Shown here one piece after another: positions 39,555 through 51,717 of a DNA stretch of 64,000 nt. Below the pieces are notes generated by a model. The model worked only from the letters and a program-made list of their open reading frames with translations. It made no database searches and was not told the origin of the DNA. Position 1 is the first letter of the stretch. The number at the start of each line of letters is the position of its first letter. Source of the stretch: Entonaema liquescens (Eukaryota; Ascomycota; Sordariomycetes; Xylariales; Xylariaceae); NCBI GenBank assembly GCA_902805475.1, contig CADCSX010000003.1, forward strand, positions 3,286,001-3,350,000, written 5' to 3'. The position numbers and the translations under genes are program-made.

Positions 39555-42169
39555 ATGCCGCCTAATGGCCTGACCAATGGTCTCCGAACTGCCCGACAGC
39601 CAGACCTTCACCTCTTAGTGAGTTAGCCTATCGCGTCCTTGCTGCGAAAGCCTTGAAAATTGTTGGCTAATGTGTCCTTCTAGACAGACGAGGATGCTGT
39701 TTACGAACAAGATATTCTAAGGGATCCGGGCAGTACGAAACCTTGGCTAGCTTATATTCAGTTCAAATTCCAACATGGCACCATTCAGGAGCAAGCCTTT
39801 GTGCTCGAAAGGGCTTGTCTACAGCTACCACGATCGTACAAGCTCTGGAAGATGGTAAGAGGATAATGGCTCAATATCACGTCGCAACACGTCTAAATGC
39901 TAATCTTTAATAGTACTTGCAATTCCGAACAAAGCATGTCACAAAGCTGAATGCCGCCGTCTTTACCTCCGAGTACAAGAAAGTCAACGCCCTATTTGAG
40001 CGGGCTCTGGTCCTGCTCAACAAGATGCCAAAGATATGGGAAATGTACCTGAAATTTCTACTAAAACAGCCTCTCGTCACCCTTACACGGCGCACATTCG
40101 ACCGAGCTCTCCGAGCACTTCCCATAACCCAGCACAATAGGATATGGGCTATGTATAGGCCATTCGCGAACTCAGCCTCAGGCAATACTGCGGTGAAGAT
40201 CTGGCGAAGGTATATGCAGGTCCATCCCGAGGATGCTGAGGACTTTATCGAACTACTGATACACGTCGGTCTTTATACCGAGGCCGTGAAGAAGTACATC
40301 GAGATTCTCAATAATCCACGCTTTAATAGCAAGCATAGTAAAGGCCACTACGAGCTCTGGAGCGAGATGGTTGACTTACTTATCGATCACGCCAACGAAA
40401 TCGAAACGGGCCACGAGACTGGCATCGATGTCGAGCGTATCATTAGAAGTGGAATCGACAGGTTCGACGACCAAAGAGGCAAGCTCTGGTACGGTTTAGC
40501 CACCTATTGGGTTAGGAGAGGGAGCTTCGAACGGGCACGAGATATCTATGAAGAAGGAATCACAACCGTCATGACTGTTCGAGATTTTACCATGATCTTT
40601 GACAGTTATGCCGAGTTTGAAGAGTCGATCATTGGCGCGCTAATGGAATTAGCATCACAACGAGCGGAAGAGGGCAAAGTCGACGAGGATGCCGACTTTG
40701 ATCTCGATATTCGTATGATGCGGTTCGAGCAACTAATGGATCGACGTCCATTCCTTCTGAACGATGTTTTACTGCGACAAAACCCCAATAGCGTTTCGGA
40801 ATGGGAGAAACGAGTGGCACTTTGGGGAGATAATAAGGCTGAGGTTGTACAGACATATACAGATGCCATTGCCGCAATCAGTCCGAAGAAAGCTGTCGGT
40901 CCGTTTCACCAATTATGGGCGAATTATGCCAAATTCTACGAAAAGGGCGGCGATATACGAAATGCGCGCATCATTATGGAGAAGGCCGTCAAGGTCCCAT
41001 TCAAATCGGTCGCTGAATTAGCTGACATGTGGATTGAGTGGGCCGAGATGGAACTTCGCAACGAGAACTTCGACGAAGCTGTAAAGATCATGGCAAAGGC
41101 CACACAAGCTCCGAAGAGATCAACTGTAGACTATTTCGATGAGACCTTATCGCCGCAACAAAGAGTCCACAAAAGCTGGAAGCTTTGGAGTTTCTACGTT
41201 GATCTCGTTGAGAGTGTCAGCTCCCTGGAGGAGACGAAGAAGGTGTATGAGCGGATATTTGAACTCCGGATTGCCACTCCGCAGACTGTGGTCAACTACG
41301 CTAATCTCATGGAAGAGCACAAATACTATGAAGAATCCTTCAAGATATACGAGAGAGGTCTTGACCTCTTTAGCTACCCGGTCGCTTTCGAGCTATGGAA
41401 TCTCTACCTAACCAAGGCGGTAGATAGAAAGATTGGAATTGAAAGACTGCGAGATCTCTTTGAGCAGGCAGTAGAAGACTGCCCGCCCAAATTTGCTAAA
41501 GTGTTGTATCTCATGTACGGCAACCTCGAGGAGGAAAGAGGCTTGGCAAGGCACGCTATGCGCATCTACGAGAGGGCCACCCGCGCAGTCTCAGACGAAG
41601 ACCGGGCAGATATGTTTAACTTCTATATTACTAAGTCAGCGTCTAATTTCGGGTTACCGTCTACGAGACCTATCTACGAGAGGGCTATCGCTGCTCTGCC
41701 AGACGAAGAAGCGCGAGATATGTGTCTAAAGTTTGCTGACATGGAGAAGCGCCTCGGCGAGATCGACCGGGCCCGCGCCATCTATGGACATGCATCACAG
41801 TTCTGCGACCCGCGTACCAACCCGGCATTCTGGACTAAGTGGGAACAGTTCGAAGTGCAGCACGGCAACGAAGACACGTACAAGGAGATGCTACGTATCA
41901 AACGCAGCGTACAGGCACAGTACAATACGGATGTCAACTTCATCGCGTCACAAGCTATCGCACGTGCGAATCAAACACGGGCAGGATCAGAGACAGCGAA
42001 CGGAGACCCCGAAGTTGCTGATGCGATGGAACAGCTAGAGCGGCAGGCTCGGGCGCCGGCAGGATTCGTGGCGTCGAGCACGGGACTAGCAGGGACAATA
42101 ACGAAGGAACCTGTCGCAGTGCCCAGTAATCCAGATGCCATCGATATAGACGGCATGGATGACGACTAA
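39555..42169 (+). CDS. syf1: Pre-mRNA-splicing factor Syf1 (XAB2), HAT-repeat protein
   Basis: Component of the Prp19-associated (NTC) spliceosome complex. Three exons give 829 residues: 39555-39617, 39684-39854 and 39914-42169. Splicing restores LLTDEDAVYEQDILRD and LWKMYLQFRTKHV. Nearly the whole chain is HAT (half-a-TPR) helices, seen as repeated W..Y..F and R.(I/L)YERA patterns, for example ARDIYEEG, KKVYERIF, FKIYERGL and RPIYERAI. The C-terminal 90 residues are polar and end in IDIDGMDDD, as in other fungal Syf1 proteins. Length and the LRDP..KPWLAY opening separate it from the related Clf1. The start is the only in-frame ATG before the first junction; the frame stays open upstream but without another ATG. 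Confidence 0.95.
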
Positions 42170-43610
42170 CAAGGACTAGCCCCCCTCTCTCTCTAAGATA
42201 GTTCCCGTTTTCTTTAGTTACTTGGCATTTGAACAATTGGCATAGGGTGAAAGGATAGGGCGGCTAGCAATGCAAAAATTGCGTTGCGTATTCCGTTTGT
42301 TAACGCGCCTTCTCTTTCTTTTTTTCGGTGTCTTCACTTTTTGGGGAGAGGATTCTTCTTTGTTTTTTTACAAGAGTCAGAAGCAGACAGATACCTAAAC
42401 CTACGCCTTATCTAGTTACCCTAGGTCTAGGTACTTTATGAATTCACTAAAACACAACACCCATCATCATCGGTTTCTTCTTGAAGTATACTTGCTATGT
42501 GAGTGAGTTGCTACTAGAACTAACTAACATGGCAGGACGGTGATCATGATGTTTGTGTGTACCTAGCTACGAGGGGGGGTTCTTGGCTTAGAGAGGTTTA
42601 TGCTTATTGGCTACTTGGAGAGTTTGGTGACCCCCTAGACTGAAGGCGATGTACCGTTGGGGGAGTTGGGGGAGCCAAGGGGATATGTTATTAGTATGTC
42701 ATGGCCGCAGCTAGATGACGCTCTTACCTATATGCCCCCATCCCCCCTCTTTTTGCTCTTTGGAGGGTGGGCTGAAATCGTTAACTGGAGATCGTATAGG
42801 CTCAGCTTACCACGGGCTGGAACGTCATGATAGCCTGGACAGCAGGAGTGCCCACAAGAGCTACTATCATGACTCGTGGGGTTCTGGTTAGAGTTGGTTA
42901 TTTGGGGTAGTGTACTTTTAGGGTTTAGGGGGGGTTGGGCTGGAGGCGAGGGTTAGGGGTGATAGATGATTGTAATAAAATAGATAATTGATTCACTTGT
43001 TAATTCAAGCATCTCAGCAGAGCTGGGTTTTTGAAATGCTTGCTGATTAAATCTTCCTTCTGTAGATTGCAGTAATATCAAGAGATGTGCCGATCCCCGA
43101 AATATAATTGGTAAATTTTTGCTCCCTTATAAATATACAAGTCACACTATGAAATCAAACAAATGATAAACAAACTATTCGAGTTGAGTTATCTCCGTGT
43201 CATCATGCTTATACCATAAAGCTATTCGTAAAGTAGGTAAGTAGGTAGGCAAGACGGGGTGGTAAGTACTACTAAAACAACAACGGAGAAGACGGTTAGG
43301 TATACCCTATATAAGTCATACAAGCAAGCGAATCAACCACACCCCGTAAAAACAACATCGCCGGGCCCATGAACCCCCTTTTCCCAGCACCACCGCCAAG
43401 CTCATCATCATCCTCGCGATTCTCGCGGCCGAGCCACGCGCCTACCCGCGTATTTCCCTTCCCATCCGCGCGCGTACACGTCCCTCCATGATCCTCATCC
43501 CCATATCCATCTTCTCCGTTATCTCTATCGTTATCTTTATTTCCAACTAGGAGAATGGGGGTCCCGTCCCGCCTCTAGAAAATAACCGGTGCCCAGGCCG
43601 TCGACCAGAC
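42170..43610. other. Intergenic, convergent 3' region
   Basis: 1.4 kb between the stops of syf1 (plus) and the small gene at 43611-44099 (minus). It has T-rich and G-rich runs but no plausible coding frame. Confidence 0.5.
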
Positions 43611-44099
43611 CTATTGGCTAGCCTTGCGACGCTGGTCGTTAGTATTCGTGTTGCTGCTGGTATTGTTAGAGCTGGTATTGTTGTTGGTGGTGGTGTTGGT
43701 ATTTGTGTTGTTCCCGGGCAAGCTGCCCCGGCGGCTCGAGCCGGAGCTACTTATGGACCAGCGCTTCGAGTGCGCCTTGTGGAACTCCTCGACGGCGTCG
43801 CGGTTGCGCTCCACGTGTCCGTCGCGGGAGGAGGGCGTCGCGTAGATGCTGCCCTTGCGCTTTTGGAATCGCGAGGGGGGCGTTTTGGCTGCGTCTGGAG
43901 GCGAGGGTTAGTATTTAAAAGTTTGTGGGGATTTGTATGGAAGAGAGAGAGGAGGAGATTGGAGGAGATGATTACACGTACCCCATTCGTCGGTAAGAGT
44001 GTAGTCTCGCGACCCTCTTTGCTCCCCCATTGCGGGTTGCTCGCTGGAGAAGGTGTTGGTGAACTGGGGTGCGTCGGTTTGGTAGTTTGCTGCTGCCAT
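43611..44099 (-). CDS. Small fungal protein of unknown function
   Basis: I do not recognise a named family. Two exons (43982-44099 and 43611-43888) give 131 residues. The N-terminal half (TNTFSSEQPAM, SRDYTLTDEWG) and the middle (PPSRFQKRKGSIYATPSS, RDGHVERN, FHKAHSKRW) look like a conserved motif set of small fungal proteins. The C-terminal 45 residues are Ser, Asn and Thr repeats, probably disordered. No signal peptide or membrane segment is seen. The intron donor is GTACGT; two acceptors 6 nt apart (CCAG at 43895 and GCAG at 43889) both keep frame, so an alternative form with two more residues is possible. A 171-codon frame on the other strand is its shadow. Confidence 0.65.
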
Positions 44100-46436
44100 G
44101 ATGGATTGTATTTTGATGATGTGGGATAGGTGTTTTGTTCGTCTGAGTAGTATGAATTAGCTTATAAGATAAGTCTAATGAGTAATGCAGTATCTTGTGA
44201 TTGCAGAATAAAAGGGGCAGACTACCTTGAATGAGGAACGTGCAGGAATTGGTAGGTTGATATATGTTTCGAGGATATAGGGTACAAGTTGAAAGGATCG
44301 AGATCGAATTATCTTTAGATATCTCTAGGCCATAATATACCTTTTAGTTCTGGGGTCCAAGAGGAGTACTTATACAACTAGAAGGACCGGACTGATGCTA
44401 TCGAACGATGTAGAGTTTCCGCCAATCTTCGCCTGCCTTGGCTTCAAGTACGTAGCTCGTCTGATCTTTCCCAAAATCTGTTGAAACGATTATGCAAGAT
44501 ATTGTGGCGTAGCATTACCTTTCGTCTATCTCATGTGCCGGGAGCGTGGGGAAGGGTTTGCTAAGAGCTACACAGCTAACACAAAGGATATCTCCCGGAA
44601 GTGGTAAGAGGTTTGCCTCCCGTATATTATGCTGTGACACTCCGGATCTCTTATTGGTCACGCTGCAGCTATCCTCGAGTGATCCCAGCTCGGGGAACAT
44701 CACGACTCAGGCAGACAAGAGCAACCGAGCTCAAAGCCAAGAAACCTAAGGAAAGTAAGAATGGCGATCGATACCACTAGCCAGCCTTTCAATTGCCTAG
44801 ATGCTTGAAAGCCGACCAATGGCTATTCACTGCTTTTTAAGCTCATATCATAGGGGGCTTAGCTTCGTCGTCACGAGTCACAGGGGTTTGTTTGGGCGTG
44901 TGCCGTCCAATCGAGATACGCTATTATCGTCGTCATAACCCGCATATCCTATGAGTTTGAAATACCACTAAACCGCGTCTTCTCTACTTCTTTAACTTTT
45001 CCCCCGCATTTCTGATAAACGCAAGGGTATTGTAGGACCCCTATTCCCCATTGCTCGGATCGTCTCAAGAAGATCACAGTTGGGTTTTCGTTTGTAAGTC
45101 AGCAACTCACTCGTATCCACGGTAGCCTGCAGCTTGTAGCTTTCACCTGGTGATGCAAGATAGGGCTTAGATGTCTGATTGACAAAGGAACACCCGATTG
45201 CTTATCTTAAACCATTCTAACCTACTCAACCTAACCTATAGTCTACCAGTGGCTGTGTAAGTTGAGAACTCGTCACTTGCAGGTAGTGTGACGCAAAAAC
45301 GGAAACTGCAAAAGGCTGTATTCTCTTAGGTCCTATTTAGTTATTTGATTGTAGGACGATGTTAGTTCAAGATAGTGTCTCTGTTTACCTTTAGACGTCT
45401 GATCCATGACGTCAGTCAAGACACCCGGAGCTAAGCGATGGACAGTAGATGAAATCGTGGGCACCAATCAGCGGTGGTTCGCGATACACTAACAGGTAGG
45501 ATATATAACCAAATATATTAGGTTAGTTATCTTACAAACAGACAACATATATGGATATTTTGTAATACATCATAAATAACGGCATTAGCTTCTTAGCACC
45601 AGCGATAGTACTACTTATTCCTAGCAAGTAATCTACATGCATTAATAGCGCTGGAGCGGAGAGACTGATACATGTGGTATCAATTACATGCAGTACTGAA
45701 TTGCATGTGATATTAGTGATATATCTCTACGGCTAGCCACCGGCGGACCGGTACTAAGCGTTGTTTGTGTACCTACAACAAAAAGCCGATCTAAGGTAGT
45801 TAAATCCTTGGATCTTGCTTTATGAGGTCTAGACCTCTATCGACTTTACTATTATGGAGGCTGTGCGCTGAGGGTTGAAAGCATGCATGAAACCTGCAGC
45901 CCTGCATTGACTGAGACATGAAATATCCTCAGTTGACGAGGGTATGGTGGCTGCATGGTGTAATCGAGTATGATTATTACTACCTAAGTACTCGATTTAG
46001 AAATGGAGTAACAATTGATAATCTACGGAGACATGTACCGGATTGACGTGAAAGATCTAGATAGGTTCTGCCAAAATATATGGTACAAGTAATAGTTGTT
46101 AATAGTTGTGATATAAGAGAAGGGGTCGGTCTTACAAGCAATCCTCCAGCTGCACGTCATCAAGCATCGGGCCCCTGTATTATTCCACACCACCCCAATT
46201 CAGATCATTTCCAAAGGATTCAAGAGTGTTTCGTAGCAGCCATCCAATCAGAATATGAGAACATATTGATACTACTATATCCACGATTATCTATCTCAAG
46301 CTCCCGAATATCTAGACCAATCCGAAAATTAAGTGCGCAGGACCCAGCCTGGCTTACTGTTCACATCATTTTTCTATACCCCGGAGTCTTTTGCTTGAGA
46401 TGATCCCTCGGAAGCAGAGCGTCATCAACTCTCCAT
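44100..46436. other. Intergenic, no gene recognised
   Basis: 2.3 kb. A perfect TGACGTCA octamer (CRE/bZIP type) lies at 45407-45414, too far from the flanking starts to assign. The frames at 44515-44749 and 46080-46403 are short and match nothing known. Confidence 0.5.
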
Positions 46437-47309
46437 CTAAGCAGTAAAACCCACACCCTTTCTCATGACCCGAGAGATCTTCCGGCGCGTATTATTAGTT
46501 GAAGCCGAAGCCGAGCTCGAAGCCGAATCTGAAGTTGAAGTTGAAGTTGGAGTTGAAGAGGAAGATGAAGTTGAGTTGGACACTGCACATAAACGTCAGC
46601 CAACTAGCAATCATTGGGTAAATTATCAAGCAAGCTCCAAGCATCCTTACTCTGGACTGGAACGACCCCACCAAAAGGCCCGGCTCTAGCGCCATTCTGG
46701 CATCTAACAAGACAAGCATTCTCTTGGCCGGCAACAGTTCCGGTGCACTGCTGATCATCAGGAATGGCCGCGACCAGAGGGAAATCAGTTTCGTTGCCGT
46801 CACGGTCCCGTGAGTCATCTCCTGGGGGAGATTGAGTGACTTCGATATCCTCCCAGTCTTCTCCCGTGCCGTCGTCGTTGATCATGCACTGGAAAGGACC
46901 GGCACCATCGGCATTGACTTGATGGAGAGTCATCTTGAGCTGGCCACCCGCTGTTACTTGCGGGAGTTGATCTCCGGTCTCATCCATAATGGCCTTTGTT
47001 CCCTGCTCGATGTCGTTGTCGCCGGCACCAATGGTCTCTCCGATAGTGTCGGCCTGGTCGCCCCTGAAGCGAGTGCTATCCTGTTGGAACGGCCTCCGCC
47101 TAGTTCCGTCTCGAGGGGTTGAAGTGTCAACGCCAAGGGCCACTATGACTTGAGTTAGTTCATCATTTTCTATTTACAAGTCTGACAGTGGACTACTTAC
47201 TGCCGGTTCCACCAGCGTCGCCAGTAGCTTCAGTGATGACGGCGTGGCCGGCAGCTAGCTGGGCTGCGGCCATGATGCAGAGAGTAGCGAGGACTTTGAA
47301 GGAAGGCAT
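46437..47309 (-). CDS. Secreted Egh16-like protein (Gas1/Mas3 family)
   Basis: Extracellular protein of the Egh16-like group (DUF3129), named from powdery mildew Egh16 and the Gas/Mas appressorium proteins of Magnaporthe; the biochemical role is not established. Three exons give 248 residues: 47201-47309, 46651-47142 and 46437-46582. Residues 1-21 are a signal peptide (KVLATLCIMAAAQLAAG), and the mature chain would begin with His22 (HAVITEATGDAGG). Family motifs are GVDTSTPRDGTRRRPFQQD and LHQVNADGAGPFQCMI. At least four cysteines of the mature chain (FQC, QQC, ACLVRC) can form disulfides. The third exon encodes a Ser/Thr-rich tail (SSSSSTPTSTSTS) ending in RKISRVMRKG, probably O-glycosylated. 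Sequence alone does not show a pathogenic lifestyle; saprotrophs have homologues too. Confidence 0.85.
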
Positions 47310-48848
47310 CGTCAAGTATTTGGAAAGGAATAAGTTGAATCAAGATACCTGACCGGCAGGGAGAAAGAGGTAAAGAGAATTGAAGAAAGACTTGAAGTTG
47401 GTGATGAACTGATGTGCGATGATAAAAACTCATCCTTCCTCAGCGCAGGTCGGCCTTTTTATAGACCTTTCAGTCGATGAAGACTTTCAGCCTTTCACGT
47501 TTTCTCGCATCTTTACCTCTCCTAGTCCCGGGGACTGAGCACTATCACGCCGAATCAAACATGGGGGCCCCTTTTCCACACCACTTCTAAACACTTGGTA
47601 CGGAATTGCAGTATTGTCTCTTCCCAACCTGGCTACTTTGAAGCCCAAGTCTCCCGAATAAGACTCCTGATAAGAATATTCCATAGCGGTAGTAGTATGG
47701 ATGTGGACATATTTGCTATTCATCGTGGCTGTGGACCCCAGGTTGTACGGAAACATCAAAGCCGGATGGAGTATTCGACACCTGGATGGGGAGCCAATCG
47801 CATTTAAGGATTCTATTAAGCTTTCGGTACGGTGGCCTCAATTTCGCCATTGCGGATTGGCCCGCAAACGGGAACTTGTTTCAAAGCCTAGGTAGTCGGA
47901 GAATTACTAGATCGATATAGAGTATCATTCGGTATGGTTACCTATTTAGAAAGTAATACTAATGTGGCTTTTCGGCAATTTATGTTGAATTATTTGAAAA
48001 CCTGAGTTGGTATTATAGCCTCACCTGAAGCAAAGGGGGATCTTGTGTTCCACTAGTTACGATGATATATGTCTTAGGTACCTAAGGCAGTTGAATCATA
48101 AGGCACGTAATAGGTAGGCTCTGAGGCCGGGGTTTAAGTGACATAAGTAATAAGATACTGGATTTGATGCTGAATAAGAGAAAGCACGTAATAATGTAGA
48201 GTCTTGAGAGACTTCAGGGTCTAAGAGAACATGAAAACTCTCGAGCATTGAGATCTTAGTTATGTCGCCGAGTGTGTTTCCGGCCAATATGCTTGTGATA
48301 AGTACCGTATCTCTGGGTATGGAGACTAGAAGCGACCCAAGACTTTCTCGGTTCATTTTCTCGTATTGGTGTTTGAGTGAATTCAAAGCCGATGAGGCGG
48401 AGATGGTTGGGTTGAGTTGAGGGTTGAGAGTTGAAAAAACAAAGGTACAAAGCGGTACGCGTTTGAGATGCATGTGTTTAAGAAACACTGGTCAGTGCGC
48501 TAAGCTAACATGGAAGCCAATCGGATTTAATGCTCTATTTTGACAGGACAGGTGGCAGCCAGTTGCAGGTGTCACTGCCAATCCAGACTGTTACTCAAAG
48601 TTCAAGGCTTCAAGGCAGTTTCCACTTGTCGCCGACCCACTATCAACTTTTAGTGACATGAAGCTTCAAAAAATGATAGCGATAGGCCTCAAACAAATCA
48701 ACAAGGAGTAGTGAACAATTTATGAGTGGCATAAGGGTATTCATTCAAGTCATACTAGGGGTTAAATTACTTCAAGTACCCTTCTAGGTTAATAACTTAC
48801 CAGTGTTTGCCTTAAGTTTTAATCACATGTTGACTCATCCGGCAGTCA
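47310..48848. other. Intergenic between the Egh16-like and CCA1 genes
   Basis: 1.5 kb holding two divergent promoters. A minus-strand frame of 130 codons (48096-48488) has an ATG start but no family motif and is not called. Confidence 0.45.
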
Positions 48849-50688
48849 ATGCGCCTTCTTTTTCGCCTATTACCATCCGCCATCCCCAATCTTCGTAAGG
48901 GTTATAAGCTACACAACCACTTGATACTACAGTCACTCATGGTAAAGAGAAAATCAGAGGTGCTAGGTGACAGCTCCAAGATTCAACCACCTTCTCGGAT
49001 CAGGAAGATGGCAACACAGCCAGCAACTACTACTATTGAGTTAACCCCGAAGGAGGCTCAGCTCAAAGACTTACTTCTCGATGCCGCCAAATTCATAGAT
49101 GGGTCAGGAAAGACGGAAGACCCAGTGGTCCTCCGATGGGCTGGCGGATGGGTTCGCGATAAGCTTCTAGGGATCGAGTCTCATGATATCGATACCGCTA
49201 TTAACGTTATGACTGGAGAGACTTTCGCAATGAAACTATGTGAGCTATGCGAACATCCTGATACTGTTAAAAAGCACAGTATCGCAGAATCAGATATTGG
49301 AAATCTTCACAAGATTGCGCGAAATCCAGAGAAGTCAAAACATCTTGAAACCACAACTATCAAACTCTTCGGATACGATGTTGATTTCGTAAATCTCCGT
49401 AAAGAGACCTACACCGAGGACAGCCGAAATCCCCAGATGGAATTTGGCACTGCCGAAGAAGATGCACTTCGAAGAGATGCTACCGTTAATGCTCTTTTCT
49501 ACAATCTGAACACTGGCATGGTGGAAGACTTCACTACCGGTCTCACAGATATGAAGGCGCGGCTGATAAGAACACCGCTAGAACCATTCCAGACTTTTAT
49601 GGACGACCCTCTCCGTGTACTCAGATTGGTTAGATTCGCTAGCCGGTTAGAGTTCACAATCGACTCGGCTGCTGAGAAGGTTATGGGGGACGCTCGAGTC
49701 CTTGACGCCTTACGTTTAAAAATCAGTCGCGAGAGAGTAGGTGTTGAGCTCGAAAAGATGCTTAAGGGTAAATTAATCTACCACTGCAACATGCGGTCGG
49801 ATAACTAACAAGATATCACAGGTAACCACCCTCGCAGGTCTTTAGAATACATCAACGATCTCGGACTTTATCACACAATCTTTACAGACCCATCCAAGCC
49901 GGACATACCAACTCCTGATATTTCCAATTGGAAGTTAGCATACGAGTGTCTCGACTCACTTCGCCGCGACAAAACTCCAGGCTCTATTTACGACGTTCTT
50001 GTGCGGTCGGATGAAGCTGCTTACTACGCCTGGGTCTTAGCGGCCATTTGCCCCTGGGAAAACGTCGAAACCCCAAAGCACTCGGGCAAGGGCAAGGCGC
50101 CACCCCCTTTAGTAACTCTAGCAGTCCGAGAAGGTATCAAGGCGCCCAACAAGCTTTGCGATCTCACAACTGCTGCTCATAATAACAGAGCGGAAATCAT
50201 GTCTCTCGTGACAGCAGTTTCAGATAAAGCGTCTTTCATTAAAGAAAGAGACAGATTCGGAATGGCGATTCGGCATTGGGACTCAAAAGCTGGCCACTGG
50301 AGGCTGCAAGTGTTGTATGCTTTCCTGGTTGAAGCCATGGAAGTATTAGGCACAGAGTCAAAGGATTCAGGTAAGAAACCGTTTATCGCAGTTCGTTTAA
50401 CAACAAGTATTCTAACGAAAAGAGATAGTTCCCAAAGATGAGTTCCTACGCAAATGGCAAGCGTTCTTAGATCATCTTCAAGAATTAGACGTTATGGAGG
50501 CTCCGTCACTAAAACGCCTAATAGACGGTACTCAACTCGCCAAAGCGTTAGGTGTCAAACCCGGCAAATGGATGGCTCAAGCTCTAGACGTTTGTATTGC
50601 CTGGCAACTTCGTCATCCTGAAGCTACCGATCCGACGGGTGCTGTTGACGAGGTTCGTAAGAGAAGAGCTAAACTAGGAATCCCGTGA
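48849..50688 (+). CDS. cca1: CCA tRNA nucleotidyltransferase
   Basis: Adds the 3' CCA end to tRNAs from CTP and ATP. Three exons give 575 residues: 48849-49767, 49822-50370 and 50429-50688. The class II nucleotidyltransferase core shows RWAGGWVRDKLLG with HDIDTAIN (Asp113 and Asp115 bind metal). Motif DALRRDATVNALFYN follows, then the primer-grip region TPLEPFQTFMDDPLRVLRLVRFASRL, here quoted in part as FMDDPLRVLRLVRFA. The C-terminal helical body ends in VRKRRAKLGIP. Three in-frame ATGs (Met1, Met31, Met54) all precede the core. Met1 begins a basic, hydrophobic leader without acidic residues (MRLLFRLLPSAIPNLRKG) that fits mitochondrial import. Met31 starts MVKRKSEV. This layout matches yeast CCA1, where alternative starts serve mitochondria, nucleus and cytosol. 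Confidence 0.94.
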
Positions 50689-51411
50689 AAATAGACGAGT
50701 GAGTAGTGATTAGTTATACCCAGAGGTTTATGGAAACCGTAGTACCTAGTCTATCAATAACAATTGGAATGATATAAGTCCAAAGACACTTTATTGTGAC
50801 ATTTACTGCCTTTGCAACATATCGTTCTTGTAGGTACTATGAATTAACATAAGCAGGATGTTGCATCTTATAGGATCACAACACAATGCCACTCTGTTCT
50901 TATTCGAGCCTTGGATAGGTAGGTAGAGCCAGAAATGCCATGTAATACGCTAGGGAATTCTTTTAAATAGTATAGTTGACTGTTTTCATACAACTACCTG
51001 GTAGTCATAGCTATGTAAAATAATCATCCCGCAGGTTTACAAAGCCCGCTTCGGCGCATCCCCTGAGCATGATGGCGTAATTAAAGGGATCCTGGGATAT
51101 TCATACGACATGACATGATACTCGTTTTAGATACGTCTTGCAGTGACTGCAACACAGGTTCAGTTCCAATCTATTGATAAATGAAATGGTTCGACAACGC
51201 TATCACATGCGCTTCAAAGTAGCAACTTAACCCCTATCAGACAAACTCCATAAGAAAACAATATAGGCCCAATTTAAGATGTTGTAACCACCCGCTAGAG
51301 ACCAAAAAAATAATTCATCGTAACGTCGTTAATCAGCCGTTTCCAACATCCCCGAACATCCAACTAATTCCCCCTAATTCTAAATATCCCCTCATCCAGC
51401 CTCAGATAGCC
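50689..51411. other. Intergenic, no gene recognised
   Basis: About 720 bp downstream of cca1 without a coding frame; several TAGGTAGG words occur near 50920. Confidence 0.5.
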
Positions 51412-51717
51412 TCAATCGTCCCTAACTGGCGTATTCAAAGCATCCTCGAGCTCCCTGCCCCTAGACTGGAGCAAAACATTCGTGTGCTCGAGTAGACTAT
51501 CCCGGAATCCCTCGACTTCGGAGCGCGTCCCGTCTAGAAGCTCTCCGTCCGCCACCAGCCCTTTCAATTGGTTCAAGAACGGCTCCCACGAGTTCTCCTC
51601 CACGTCGTCGCCCCTGTCGGCTACTTTGACGTGTGCTTCGAGGCCGTCGATCAGCGTCTGGTTGGCTTCTTCTACTTGCTGCTTGTAGTCCGCGTCGCCG
51701 TCGTCTGTATTTGGCAT
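51412..51717 (-). CDS. Possible small acidic protein, unknown
   Basis: An uninterrupted frame of 101 codons from ATG at 51717 (it could also start at 51900, 162 codons). The protein is acidic, with likely helical stretches (DYKQQVEEANQTLIDGLEAH and GFRDSLLEHTNVLLQ) and no signal peptide. I do not recognise it. In favour: base composition and residue mix look protein-like over the last 100 codons, unlike most frames of this size here. Against: no family motif, and the first 60 codons of the longer form look random. Alternatives are a terminal exon of a spliced gene or chance. Confidence 0.4.
   Translation of the reverse strand: MPNTDDGDADYKQQVEEANQTLIDGLEAHVKVADRGDDVEENSWEPFLNQLKGLVADGELLDGTRSEVEGFRDSLLEHTNVLLQSRGRELEDALNTPVRDD

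Noticed and set aside
30735..42169. The run from the Arf-GEF to syf1 as a functional gene cluster
   Set aside because: The genes serve different housekeeping processes (Golgi traffic, splicing, proton pumping) and are transcribed from different strands, with no sign of co-regulation.
43614..44129. 171-codon plus-strand frame
   Set aside because: It is the reverse of the Ser/Asn/Thr-rich and intron-containing small gene; its Val/Leu/Gly runs mirror that low-complexity sequence.
48096..48488. 130-codon minus-strand frame between the Egh16-like and CCA1 genes
   Set aside because: It has an ATG but no known motif; a second minus-strand frame overlaps it, and the location fits a promoter region.
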